Shown here in pieces: positions 12,583 to 23,933 of a stretch of DNA of 64,000 nucleotides. Under the pieces are notes generated by a model. That model was not told where the DNA came from and did no database searches. It saw nothing but the letters and a program-made list of their open reading frames with translations. The DNA is taken from positions 4,156,001 through 4,220,000 of the forward strand of contig NC_079884.1 of assembly GCF_029227915.1 (NCBI RefSeq). The letters run 5' to 3'. This DNA comes from Hydractinia symbiolongicarpus (Eukaryota > Cnidaria > Hydrozoa > Anthoathecata > Hydractiniidae). The translations under genes and the position numbers were made by a program. Position 1 is the first letter of the stretch; each line of letters starts with the position of its first letter.

Positions 12583-14815
12583 CGGCAAACGAAAACCCTC
12601 GATTTCTTGTTAATCCCGGGCTTGGCCCGTATAGTCAAAAGTATACAAAGAAAGTACCCAGGGAGTAAACTCATTTTCCGAACGATTTTTTAAATTATTT
12701 TTTCACCACTAAAACGCATGAGACATGTAGTTTTCAAAAATGTTTTCATTTTTGATGCGACGCTGAATAAAAGCAGTTTAATCGCCGGCAAACGAAAACC
12801 TGCGATTTCCCGTAAATCCCGGACTCGGCCCGTATAGTCAAAAGTATACAAAGAAAGTACCCAGGGAGTAAACTCATTTCCAGAACGATTTTTTAAATAA
12901 TTTTTTCACCACTAAAACGCATAAGACTTGTAGTTTTTAAAAATGTTTTCATTTTTGATGAGACGCTGAATAAAAGAAGTTTAATCTCCGGCAAACGAAA
13001 ACCCGCGATTTCCCGTAAATCCCGGGCTTGGCCCGTATAGTCAAAAATATACAAAGAAAGTATCCAGGGAGTAAACTCATTTCCCGAACGATTTTTTAAA
13101 TTACTTTTTCACCACTAAAACGCATGAGACTTGTAGTTTTCAAAAATGTTTTCATTTTTGATGAGACCCTGAATGAAAGAAGTTTAATCGCCGGCAAACG
13201 AAAACCTGCGATTTCCCGTAAATCCTGGACTCAACCCGTATAGTCAAAAGTATACAAAGAAAGTACCCAGGGAGTAAACTCATTTCCCAAACGATTTTTT
13301 AAATTATTATTTCACCACTAAAACGCATGAGACTTGTAGTTTTCAAAAATATTTTCATTTTTGATGAGACGCTGAATAAAAGCAGTTTAATCGCCGGCAA
13401 ACGAAAACCTGCGATTTCCCTGAAATCCCGGACTCGGCCCGTATAGTCAAAAGTATACAAAGAATGTACCCAGGAAGTAAACGCATTTCCAGAACGATTT
13501 TTTAAATTATTTTTTCACCACTAAAACGCATAAGACTTGTAGTTTTTAAAAATGTTTTCATTTTTGATGAGACGCTGAATAAAAGAAGTTTAATCGCCGG
13601 CAAACGAAAACCTGCAATTTCCCGTATATCCCAGACTCGGCCCGTATAGTCAAAAGTATACAAAGAAAGTACCCAGGGAGTAAACTCATTTTCCGAACGA
13701 TTTTTTAAATTATTTTTTCACCACTAAAACGCATGAGACATGTAGTTTTCAAAAATGTTTTCATTTTTGATGCGACGCTGAATAAAAGCAGTTTAATCGC
13801 CGGCAAACGAAAACCTGCGATTTCCCGTAAATCCCGGACTCGGCCCGTATAGTCAAAAGTATACAAAGAAAGTACCCAGGGAGTAAACTCATTTCCAGAA
13901 CGATTTTTTAAATAATTTTTTCACCACTAAAACGCATAAGACTTGTAGTTTTTAAAAATGTTTTCATTTTTGATGAGACGCTGAATAAAAGAAGTTTAAT
14001 CTCCGGCAAACGAAAACCCGCGATTTCCCGTAAATCCCGGGCTTGGCCCGTATAGTCAAAAATATACAAAGAAAGTATCCAGGGAGTAAACTCATTTCCC
14101 GAACGATTTTTTAAATTACTTTTTCACCACTAAAACGCATGAGACTTGTAGTTTTCAAAAATGTTTTCATTTTTGATGAGACCCTGAATAAAAGAAGTTT
14201 AATCGCCGGCAAACGAAAACCTGCGATTTCCCGTAAATCCTGGACTCGACCCGTATAGTCAAAAGTATACAAAGAAAGTACCCAGGGAGTAAACTCATTT
14301 CCCAAACGATTTTTTAAATTATTATTTCACCACTAAAACGCATGAGACTTGTAGTTTTCAAGAATGATTTCATTTTTGATGAGACGCTGAATAAAAGCAG
14401 TTTAATCGCCGGCAAACGAAAACCCGCGATTTCCCGTAAATCCCGGGCTTGGCACGTATAGTCGAATGTATACAAAGAAAGTACCCTGTGAGTAAACTCA
14501 TTTCCAGAACGATTTTTTAAATTATTTTTTCACCACTAAAACGCATAAGACTTGTAGTTTTTAAAAATGTTTTCATTTTTGATGAGACGCTGAATAAAAG
14601 AAGTTTAATCGCCGGCAAACGAAAACCTGCAATTTCCCGTAAATCCCAGACTCGGCCCGTATAGTCAAAAGTATACAAAGAAAGTACCCAGGGAGTAAAC
14701 TCATTTCCAGAACGATTTTTTAAATTATTTTTTCACCACTAAAACGCATAAGACTTGTAGTTTTTAAAAATGTTTTCATTTTTGATGAGACGCTGAATAA
14801 AAGAAGTTTAATCGC
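12583..14815. repeat. Block B HOR unit 6 (11 monomers, 2,233 bp)
   Basis: The order is a-b-c-d-i-f-b-c-d-e-h. It is nearly identical to unit 4 at a 3,248-bp offset, including type i with CCCTGAAATCC (10171 and 13419) and the rare CTGAATGAAAGAAG (9921 and 13169). I saw few differences, such as CACAACTAAAACG near 12501 (just before the unit) and AGAATGATTTC near 14360. It lacks the doubled h of unit 4. Confidence 0.9.
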
Positions 14816-15830
14816 CGGCAAACGAAAACCCGCGATTTCTTGTTAATCCCGGGCTTGGCCCGTATAGTCAAAAGTATACAAAGAAAGTACCCAGGGAGTA
14901 AACTCATTTTCCGAACGATTTTTTAAATTATTTTTTCACCACTAAAACGCATGAGACATGTAGTTTTCAAAAATGTTTTCATTTTTGATGCGACGCTGAA
15001 TAAAAGCAGTTTAATCGCCGGCAAACGAAAACCTGCGATTTCCCGTAAATCCCGGACTCGGCCCGTATAGTCAAAAGTATACAAAGAAAGTACCCAGGGA
15101 GTAAACTCATTTCCAGAACGATTTTTTAAATGATTTTTTCACCACTAAAACGCATAAGACTTGTAGTTTTTAAAAATGTTTTCATTTTTGATGAGACGCT
15201 GAATAAAAGAAGTTTAATCTCCGGCAAACGAAAACCCGCGATTTCCCGTAAATCCCGGGCTTGGCCCGTATAGTCAAAAATATACAAAGAAAGTATCCAG
15301 GGAGTAAACTCATTTCCCGAACGATTTTTTAAATTACTTTTTCACCACTAAAACGCATGAGACTTGTAGTTTTCAAAAATGTTTTCATTTTTGATCAGAC
15401 CCTGAATAAAAGAAGTTTAATCGCCGGCAAACGAAAACCTGCGATTTCCCGTAAATCCTGGACTCGACCCGTATAGTCAAAAGTATACAAAGAAAGTACC
15501 CAGGGAGTAAACTCATTTCCCAAACGATTTTTTAAATTATTATTTCACCACTAAAACGCATGAGACTTGTAGTTTTCAAAAATATTTTCATTTTTGATGA
15601 GACGCTGAATAAAAGCAGTTTAATCGCCGGCAAACGAAAACCTGCGATTTCCCTTAAATCCCGGACTCGGCCCGTATAGTCAAAAGTATACAAAGAATGT
15701 ACCCAGGGAGTAAACGCATTTCCAGAACGATTTTTTAAATTATTTTTTCACCACTAAAACGCATAAGACTTGTAGTTTTTAAAAATGTTTTCATTTTTGA
15801 TGAGACGCTGAATAAAAGAAGTTTAATCGC
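14816..15830. repeat. Block B terminal partial HOR unit 7 (5 monomers)
   Basis: The order is a-b-c-d-i-like, then the block B order stops. The b copy has AAATGATT. The c copy has TTTGATCAGACCC. The i-like monomer has CCCTTAAATCCC and AGAATGTACCC but keeps AGGGAGTAAACGC. The next monomer (15831) starts block C. Confidence 0.85.
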
Positions 15831-16235
15831 CGGCAAACAAAAACCCGCGATTTCCCGTAAATCCCGGGCTTGGCCCGTATAGTCAAAAGTATACAAAGAA
15901 AGTACCCAGTGAGTAAACTCATTTCCCGAACGATTTTTTAAATTACTTTTTCACCACTAAAACGCATGAGACTTGTAGTTTTCAAAAATGTTTTCATTTT
16001 TGATAAGACGCTGAATAAAAGCAGGTTAATCGCCGGCAAACGAAAACCTGCGATTTCCCTAAATCCCGGACTCGGCCCGTATAGTCAAAAGTATACAAAG
16101 AAAGTACCCAGGGAGTAAACTCATTTCCAGAACGATTTTTTAAATTATTTTTCCACCACTAAAACGCATAAGACTTGTAGTTTTTAAAAATGTTTTCATT
16201 TTTGATGAGACGCTGAATAAAAGAAGTTTAATCGC

Positions 16236-16437
16236 CGGCAAACGAAAACCCGCGATTTCCCGTAAATCCCGGGCTTGGCCCGTATAGTCAAAAGTATACA
16301 AAGAAAGTACCCAGGGAGTAAACTCATTTCCCGAACGATTTTTTATATTATTTTTTTACCACTAAACGCATGAGACTTGTAGTTTTCAAAAATATTTTCA
16401 TATTTGATGGGACGCTGAATAAAAGAAGTATAATCGC
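16236..16437. repeat. Subtype v monomer (202 bp)
   Basis: It has the full linked v set (ATATTATT core, CACTAAACGC, CATATTTGATGGG, AGTATAATCG). It is followed by a monomer with AAAATCCGCG and CGGGTTCGG, as in later copies. Confidence 0.85.
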
Positions 16438-18262
16438 CGGCAAACAAAAATCCGCGATTTCCCGTAAATCCCGGGTTCGGCCCGTATAGTCAAAAGTATA
16501 CAAAGAAAGTACCCAGGGAGTAAACTCATTTTCCGAACGATTTTTTAAATTATTTTTTCACCACTAAAACGCATGAGACTTGTAGTTTTCAAAAATGTTT
16601 TCATTTTTGATGAGACGCTTAATGAAAGAGGTTTAATCGCCGGCAAACGAAAACCCGCGATTTCCCGTAAATCCCGGGCTTGGCCCGTATAGTCAAAAAT
16701 ATACAAAGAAAGTATCCAGGGAGTAAACTCATTTCCCGAACGATTTTTTAAATTACTTTTTCACCACTAAAACGCATGAGACTTGTAGTTTTCAAAAATG
16801 TTTTCATTTTTGATGAGACCCTGAATAAAAGAAGTTTAATTGCCGGCAAACGAAAACCTGCGATTTCCCGTAAATCCTGGACTCGACCCGTATAGTCAAA
16901 AGTATACAAAGAAAGTACCCAGGGAGTAAACTCATTTCCCAAACGATTTTTTAAATTATTATTTCACCACTAAAACGCATGAGACTTGTAGTTTTCAAGA
17001 ATATTTTCATTTTTGATGAGACGCTGAATAAAAGCAGTTTAATCGCCGGCAAACGAAAACCCGCGATTTCCCGTAAATCCCGGGCTTGGCCCGTATAGTC
17101 AAAAGTATACAAAGAAAGTACCCAGTGAGTAAACTCATTTCCCAAACGATTTTTTAAATTACTTTTTCACCACTAAAACGCATGAGACTTGTAGTTTTCA
17201 AAAATGTTTTCATTTTTGATAAGACGCTGAATAAAAGCAGTTTAATCGCCGGCAAACGAAAACCTGCGATTTCCCTAAATCCCGGACTCGGCCCGTATAG
17301 TCAAAAGTATACAAAGAAAGTACCCAGGGAGTAAACTCATTTCCAGAACGATTTTTTAAATTATTTTTTCACCACTAAAACGCATAAGACTTGTAGTTTT
17401 TAAAAATGTTTTCATTTTTGATGAGACGCTGAATAAAAGAAGTTTAATCTCCGGCAAACGAAAACCCGCGATTTCCCGTAAATCCCGGGCTTGGCCCGTA
17501 TAGTCAAAAATATACAAAGAAAGTATCCAGGGAGTAAACTCATTTCCCGAACGATTTTTTAAATTACTTTTTCACCACTAAAACGCATGAGACTTGTAGT
17601 TTTTAAAAATGTTTTCATTTTTGATGAGACCCTGAATAAAAGAAGTTTAATCGCCGGCAAACGAAAACCTGCGATTTCCCGTAAATCCTGGACTCGACCC
17701 GTATAGTCAAAAGTATACAAAGAAAGTACCCAGGGAGTAAACTCATTTCCAGAACGATTTTTTAAATTATTTTTTCACCACTAAAACGCATAAGACTTGT
17801 AGTTTTTAAAAATGTTTTCATTTTTGATGAGACGCTGAATAAAAGAAGTTTAATCGCCGGCAAACGAAAACCCGCGATTTCCCGTAAATTCCGGGCTTGG
17901 CCCGTATAGTCAAAAGTATACAAAGAAAGTACCCAGTGAGTAAACTCATTTCCCGAACGATTTTTTAAATTACTTTTTCACCACTAAAACGCATGAGACT
18001 TGCAGTTTTCAAAAATGTTTTCATTTTTGATAAGACGCTGAATAAAAGCAGGTTAATCGCCGGCAAACGAAAACCTGCGATTTCCCTTAATCCCGGACTC
18101 GGCCCGTATAGTCAAAAGTATACAAAGAAAGTACCCAGAGAGTAAACTCATTTCCAGAACGATTTTTTAAATTATTTTTCCACCACTAAAACGCATAAGA
18201 CTTGTAGTTTTTAAAAATGTTTTCATTTTTGATGAGACGCTGAATAAAAGAAGTTTAATCGC

Positions 18263-18464
18263 CGGCAAACGAAAACCCGCGATTTCCCGTAAATCCCGGG
18301 CTTGGCCCGTATAGTCAAAAGTATACAAAGAAAGTACCCAGGGAGTAAACTCATTTCCCGAACGATTTTTTATATTATTTTTTTACCACTAAACGCATGA
18401 GACTTGTAGTTTTCAAAAATATTTTCATATTTGATGGGACGCTGAATAAAACAAGTATAATCGC
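18263..18464. repeat. Subtype v monomer (202 bp)
   Basis: This is the same v set, with an extra AACAAGTATAATCG tail base shared with the copy at about 19.5-19.7 kb. It lies 2,027 bp after the 16236 copy. Confidence 0.85.
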
Positions 18465-18562
18465 CGGCAAACGAAAATCCGCGATTTCCCGTAAATCCCG
18501 GGTTCGGCCCGTATAGTCAAAAGTATACAAAGAAAGTACCCAGGGAGTAAACTCATTTTCCG

Positions 18563-18581
18563 AACGATTTTTTAAATTATT
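18563..18581. other. Chimeric-monomer junction
   Basis: The left side is the TTTTCCGAACG type and the right side is the ATTATTATTTC, CAAGAATATT type. The exchange lies within the shared AACGATTTTTTAAATTATT. The right-hand sequence from here to about 19490 matches 20185-21112 at a 1,622-bp offset (8 monomers), including the rare CGAATACCCGCG at 18878 and 20500. Confidence 0.75.
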
Positions 18582-20897
18582 ATTTCACCACTAAAACGCA
18601 TGAGACTTGTAGTTTTCAAGAATATTTTCATTTTTGATGAGACGCTGAATAAAAGCAGTTTAATCGCCGGCAAACGAAAACCCGCGATTTCCCGTAAATC
18701 CCGGGCTTGGCCCGTATAGTCAAAAGTATACAAAGAAAGTACCCAGTGAGTAAACTCATTTCCAGAACGATTTTTTAAATTATTTTTTCACCACTAAAAC
18801 GCATAAGACTTGTAGTTTTTAAAAATGTTTTCATTTTTGATCAGACGCTGAATAAAAGAAGTTTAATCGCCGGCAAACGAATACCCGCGATTTCCCGTAA
18901 ATCCCGGGCTTGGCCCGTATAGTCAAAAGTATACAAAGAAAGTACCCAGGGAGTAAACTCATTTCCCGAACGATTTTTTATATTATTTTTTTACCACTAA
19001 ACGCATGAGACTTGTAGTTTTCAAAAATATTTTCATATTTGATGGGACGCTGAATAAAAGAAGTATAATCGCCGGCAAACGAAAATCCGCGATTTCCCGT
19101 AAATCCCGGGTTCGGCCCGTATAGTTAAAAGTATACAAAGAAAGTACCCAGGGAGTAAACTCTTTTTCCGAACGATTTTTTAAATTATATTTTCACCACT
19201 AAAACGCATGAGACTTGTAGTTTTCAAAAATGTTTTCATTTTTGATGAGACGCTTAATGAAAGAGGTTTAATCGCCGGCAAACGAAATCCCGCGTTTTCC
19301 CGTAAATCCGGGGCTTGGCCCGTATAGTCGAACGTATACAAAGAAAGTACCCAGGGAGTAAACTCATTTCCCGAACGATTTTTTAAATTTTTTTTTCACC
19401 ACTAAAACGCATGAGACTTGTAGTTTTTAAAAATGTTTTCATTTTTGATGAGACGCTGAATAAAAGAAGTTTAATCGCCGGCAAACGAAAACCCGCGATT
19501 TCCCGTTAATCCCGGGCTTGGCCCGTATAGTCAAAAGTATACAAAGAAAGTACCCAGGCAGTAAACTCATTTCCCGAACGATTTTTTATATTATTTTTTT
19601 ACCACTAAACGCATGAGACTTGTAGTTTTCAAAAATATTTTCATATTTGATGGGACGCTGAATAAAACAAGTATAATCGCCGGCAAACGAAAATCCGCGA
19701 TTTCCCGTAAATCCCGGGTTCGGCCCGTATAGTCAAAAGTATACAAAGAAAGTACCCAGGGAGTAAACTCATTTTCCGAACGATTTTTTAAATTATTTTT
19801 TCACCACTAAAACGCATGAGACTTGTAGTTTTCAAAAATGTTTTCATTTTTGATGAGACGCTTAATGAAAGAGGTTTAATCGCCGGCAAACGAAAACCCG
19901 CGATTTCCCGTAAATCCTGGGCTTGGCCCGTATAGTCAAAAATATACAAAGAAAGTATCCAGGGAGTAAACTCATTTCCCGAACGATTTTTTAAATTACT
20001 TATTCACCACTAAAACGCATGAGACTTGTAGTTTTCAAAAATGTTTTCATTTTTGATGAGACCCTGAATAAAAGAAGTTTAATCGCCGGCAAACGAAAAC
20101 CTGCGATTTCCCGTAAATCCTGGACTCTACCCGTATAGTCAAAAGTATACAAAGAAAGTACCCAGGGAGTAAACTCATTTCCCAAACGATTTTTTAAATT
20201 ATTATTTCACCACTAAAACGCATGAGACTTGTAGTTTTCAAGAATATTTTCATTTTTGATGAGACGCTGAATAAAAGCAGTTTAATCGCCGGCAAACGAA
20301 AACCCGCGATTTCCCGTAAATCCCGGGCTTGGCCCGTATAGTCAAAAGTATACAAAGAAAGTACCCAGTGAGTAAACTCATTTCCAGAACGATTTTTTAA
20401 ATTATTTTTTCACCACTAAAACGCATAAGACTTGTAGTTTTTAAAAATGTTTTCATTTTTGATGAGACGCTGAATAAAAGAAGTTTAATCGCCGGCAAAC
20501 GAATACCCGCGATTTCCCGTAAATCCCGGGCTTGGCCCGTATAGTCAAAAGTATACAAAGAAAGTACCCAGGGAGTAAACTCATTTCCCGAACGATTTTT
20601 TATATTATTTTTTTACCACTAAACGCATGAGACTTGTAGTTTTCAAAAATATTTTCATATTTGATGGGACGCTGAATAAAAGAAGTATAATCGCCGGCAA
20701 ACGAAAATCCGCGATTTCCCGTAAATCCCGGGTTCGGCCCGTATAGTTAAGAGTATACAAAGAAAGTACCCAGGGAGTAAACTCTTTTTCCGAACGATTT
20801 TTTAAATTATTTTTTCACCACTAAAACGCATGAGACTTGTAGTTTTCAAAAATGTTTTCATTTTTGATGAGACGCTTAATGAAAGAGGTTTAATCGC

Positions 20898-21707
20898 CGG
20901 CAAACGAAATCCCGCGTTTTCCCGTAAATCCGGGGCTTGGCCCGTATAGTCGAACGTATACAAAGAAAGTACCCAGGGAGTAAACTCATTTCCCGAACGA
21001 TTTTTTAAATTTTTTTTTCACCACTAAAACGCATGAGACTTGTAGTTTTTAAAAATGTTTTCATTTTTGATGAGACGCTGAATAAAAGAAGTTTAATCGC
21101 CGGCAAACGAAAACCCGCGATTTCCCGTAAATCCCGGCTTGGCCCGTATAGTCAAAAGTATACAAAGAAAGTAGCCAGGGAGTAAACTCATTTCCCGAAC
21201 GATTTTTTAAATTTTTCTTTCACCACTAAAACGCATGAGACTTGTAGTTTTCAAAAATGTTTTCATTTTTGATGAGACGCTTAATGAAAGAGGTTTAATC
21301 GCCGGCAAACGAAATCCCGCGTTTTCCCGTAAATCCGGGGCTTGGCCCGTATAGTCGAACGTATACAAAGAAAGTACCCAGGGAGTAAACTCATTTCCCG
21401 AACGATTTTTTAAATTTTTTTTTCACCACTAAAACGCATGAGACTTGTAGTTTTTAAAAATGTTTTCATTTTTGATGAGACGCTGAATAAAAGAAGTTTA
21501 ATCGCCGGCAAACGAAAACCCGCGATTTCCCGTAAATCCCGGCTTGGCCCGTATAGTCAAAAGTATACAAAGAAAGTAGCCAGGGAGTAAACTCATTTCC
21601 CGAACGATTTTTTAAATTTTTCTTTCACCACTAAAACGCATGAGACTTGTAGTTTTCAAAAATGTTTTCATTTTTGATGAGACGCTTAATGAAAGAGGTT
21701 TAAACGC
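20898..21707. repeat. Tandem dimer duplication (two 405-bp copies)
   Basis: The copies are 20898-21302 and 21303-21707. Each holds a monomer with AAATCCCGCGTTTTCCCG and ATCCGGGGCTTGG, then one with TCCCGGCTTGG, AAGTAGCCAGGG and AAATTTTTCTTTCACC. The last three features are rare elsewhere. The pair therefore looks like a very recent two-monomer duplication. Confidence 0.88.
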
Positions 21708-22110
21708 CGGAAAACGAAAACCTGCGATTTCCCGTAAATCCCGGGCTTGGCCCGTATAGTCGAATGTATACAAAGAAAGTACCCTGTGAGTAAACTCATT
21801 TCCAGAACGATTTTTTAAATTATTTTTTCACCACTAAAACGCATAAGACTTGTAGTTTTTAAAAATGTTTTCATTTTTGATGAGACGCTAAATAAAAGTA
21901 GTTTAATCGCCGGCAAACGAAAACCCGCGATTTCCCGTAAATCCCGGCTTGGACCGTATAGTCAAAAGTATACAAAGAAAGTACCCAGGGAGTAAACTCA
22001 TTTCCCAAACGATTTTTTAAATTTTTTTTTCACCACTAAAACGCATGAGACTTGTAGTTTTCAAAAATGTTTTCATTTTTGATGAGACGCTTAATGATAG
22101 AGGTTTAATC

Positions 22111-23775
22111 GCCTGCAAACGAAAACCCGCGATTTCCCGTAAATTCCGGTCTTGGCCCGTATAGTCAAAAGTATACAAAGAAAGTACCCAGGGAGTAAAC
22201 TCATTTCCCGAACGATTTTTTAAATTACTTTTTCACCACTAAAACGCATGAGACTTGTAGTTTTTAAAAATGTTTTCATTTTTGATGAGACGCTGAATAA
22301 AAGAAGTTTAATCGCCGGGAAACGAAAACCTGCGATTTCACGTAAATCCTGGACTCGGCCCGTATAGTCAAAAGTATACAAAAAAGTACCCAGGGAGTAA
22401 ACTCATTTCCCAAACGATTTTTTAAATTACTATTTCACCACTAAAACGCATGAGACTTGTAGTTTTTAAAAATGTTTTCATTTTTGATGAGACGCTGAAA
22501 AAAAGAAGTTTAATCGCCGGCAAACGAAAACCCGCGATTTCCCGTAAATCCCGGGCTTGGCCCGTATAGTCAAAAGTATGCAAAGAAAGTACCCAGGGAG
22601 TAAACTCATTTCCCGAACGATTTTTTATATTATATTTTTACCACTAAACGCATGAGACTTGTAGTTTTCAAAAATATTCTCATATTTGATGGGACGCTGA
22701 ATAAAAGAAGTATAATCGCCGGCAAACGAAAATCCGCGATTTTCCGTAAATCCCGGGTTCGGCCCGTATAGTCAAAAGTATACAAAGAAAGTACCCAGGG
22801 AGTAAACTCATTTCCCGAACGATTTTTTAAATTACTTTTTCACCACTAAAACGCACGAGACTTGTAGTTTTCAAAAATGTTTTCATTTTTGATGAGACGC
22901 TTAATGAAAGAGGTTTAATCGCCGGCAAACGAAATCCCGCGTTTTCCCGTAAATCCGGGGCTTGGCCCGTATAGTCGAACGTATACAAAGAAAGTACCCA
23001 GGGAGTAAACTCATTTCCCGAACGATTTTTTAATTTTTTTTTTCACTACTAAAACCGTGAGACTTGTAGTTTTCAAAAATGTTTTCATTTTTGATGAGAC
23101 GCTGAATAAAAGAAGTTTAATCGCCGGCAAACGAAAACCCGCGATTTCCCGTAAATTCCGGACTTGGCCCGTATAGTCGAATGTATACAAAGAAAGTACC
23201 CAGGGAGTAAACTCATTTCCCGAACGATTTTTTAAATTTTTTTTTCACCACTAAAACGCATGAGACTTGTAGTTTTCAAAAATGTTTTCATTTTGGATGA
23301 GACGCTTAATGAAAGAGGTTTAATCGCCGGAAAACGAAAACCCGCGATTTCCCGTAAATCCCGGGCTTGGCCCGTATATTCGAATGTATACAAAGAAAGT
23401 ACCCTGTGAGTAAACTCATTTCCAGAACGATTTTTTAAATTATTTTTTCACCACTAAAACGCATAAGACTTTTAGTTTTTAAAAATGTTTTCATTTTTGA
23501 TGAGACGCTGAATAAAAGTAGTTTAATCGCCGGCAAACGAAAACCCGCGATTTCCCGTAAATCCCGGCTTGGCCCGTATAGTCAAAAGTATACAAAGAAA
23601 GTACCCAGGGAGTAAACTCATTTCCCGAACGATTTTTTAAATTTTTTTTGCACCACTAAAACGCATGAGACTTGTAGTTTTCAAAAATGTTTTCATTTTT
23701 GATGAGACGCTCAATGAAAGAGGTTTAATCGCCGGAAAACGAAAACCCGCGATTTCCCGTAAATCCCGGGCTTGG
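22111..23775. repeat. 9-mer repeat, copy 1 (offset ~1,824 bp)
   Basis: It matches 23934-25599 at an offset of 1,823-1,824 bp. Shared rare markers are GCCTGCAAACG, the ATATTATATTTTTACC v monomer, AACGCACGAGAC, TACTAAAACCGTGAG, TTTTGGATGAGAC (23294 and 25118), CGTATATTCGAATG and TTTTTTTTGCACC. The match ends where copy 2 switches to CAAAAGTATAC with CAAACGATGTTTT. Confidence 0.82.
22518..22719. repeat. Subtype v monomer, derived form (202 bp)
   Basis: It has the v set with further changes: ATATTATATTTTTACC and AATATTCTCATATTTGATGGG. The derived form is shared by the copies at about 24.3 and 30.2 kb and not by the copies in blocks A and C. It therefore arose once within the D/E lineage. Confidence 0.82.
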
Positions 23776-23933
23776 CCGGTATAGTCGAATGTATACAAAG
23801 AAAGTACCCTGTGAGTAAACTCATTTCCCGAACGATTTTTTAAATTTTTTTTTCACCACTAAAACGCATGAGACTTGTAGTTTTCAAAAATGTTTTCATT
23901 TTTGATGAGACGCTTAATGAAAGAGGTTTAATC

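Larger units (their letters stand above)
3449..15830. repeat. Block B: 11-mer higher-order repeat family
   Basis: About 61 monomers are arranged in HOR units that each begin with type a, marked by CTTGTTAATC. The other types are: b (GGACTCGG, CCAGAACG, AAATAATT), c (ATCTCCGG, TCAAAAATATA, GTATCC, ATTACTTTTTC, GAGACCCTG), d (TCCTGGACTCGACC, CCCAAACG, ATTATTTC), e (CTTGGCACG, GTCGAATG, CCCTGTGAG), f (CTGCAATTTC with CCAGACTCGG, then the ATGAGACATG half), and h (f-like head with CCAGAACG). The full order is a-b-c-d-e-f-b-c-d-e-h. The marker occurs at 3467, 5090, 7120, 9353, 11789, 12601 and 14834, at distances of whole monomers. Confidence 0.9.
15831..20897. repeat. Block C: HORs carrying the diverged subtype v
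   Basis: About 25 monomers. The v subtype (ATATTATTTTTTTACC, CATATTTGATGGG, AGTATAATCG) recurs with its CACTAAACGC site at 16361, 18388, 18996, 19604 and 20618. These spacings are 2,027, 608, 608 and 1,014 bp, close to 10, 3, 3 and 5 monomers. Two monomers with GCAGGTTAATCGC (tails near 16021 and 18050) mark the 2,027-bp repeat. Block B types c and d are interspersed at about 16.6-16.9, 17.4-17.7 and 19.9-20.2 kb. Confidence 0.82.

Noticed and set aside
20898-21707. Treating near-perfect tandem copies as certain biology
   Set aside because: Very similar adjacent copies can be assembly artefacts in satellites. They are reported as repeats, but long-read support is needed before claiming recent events.
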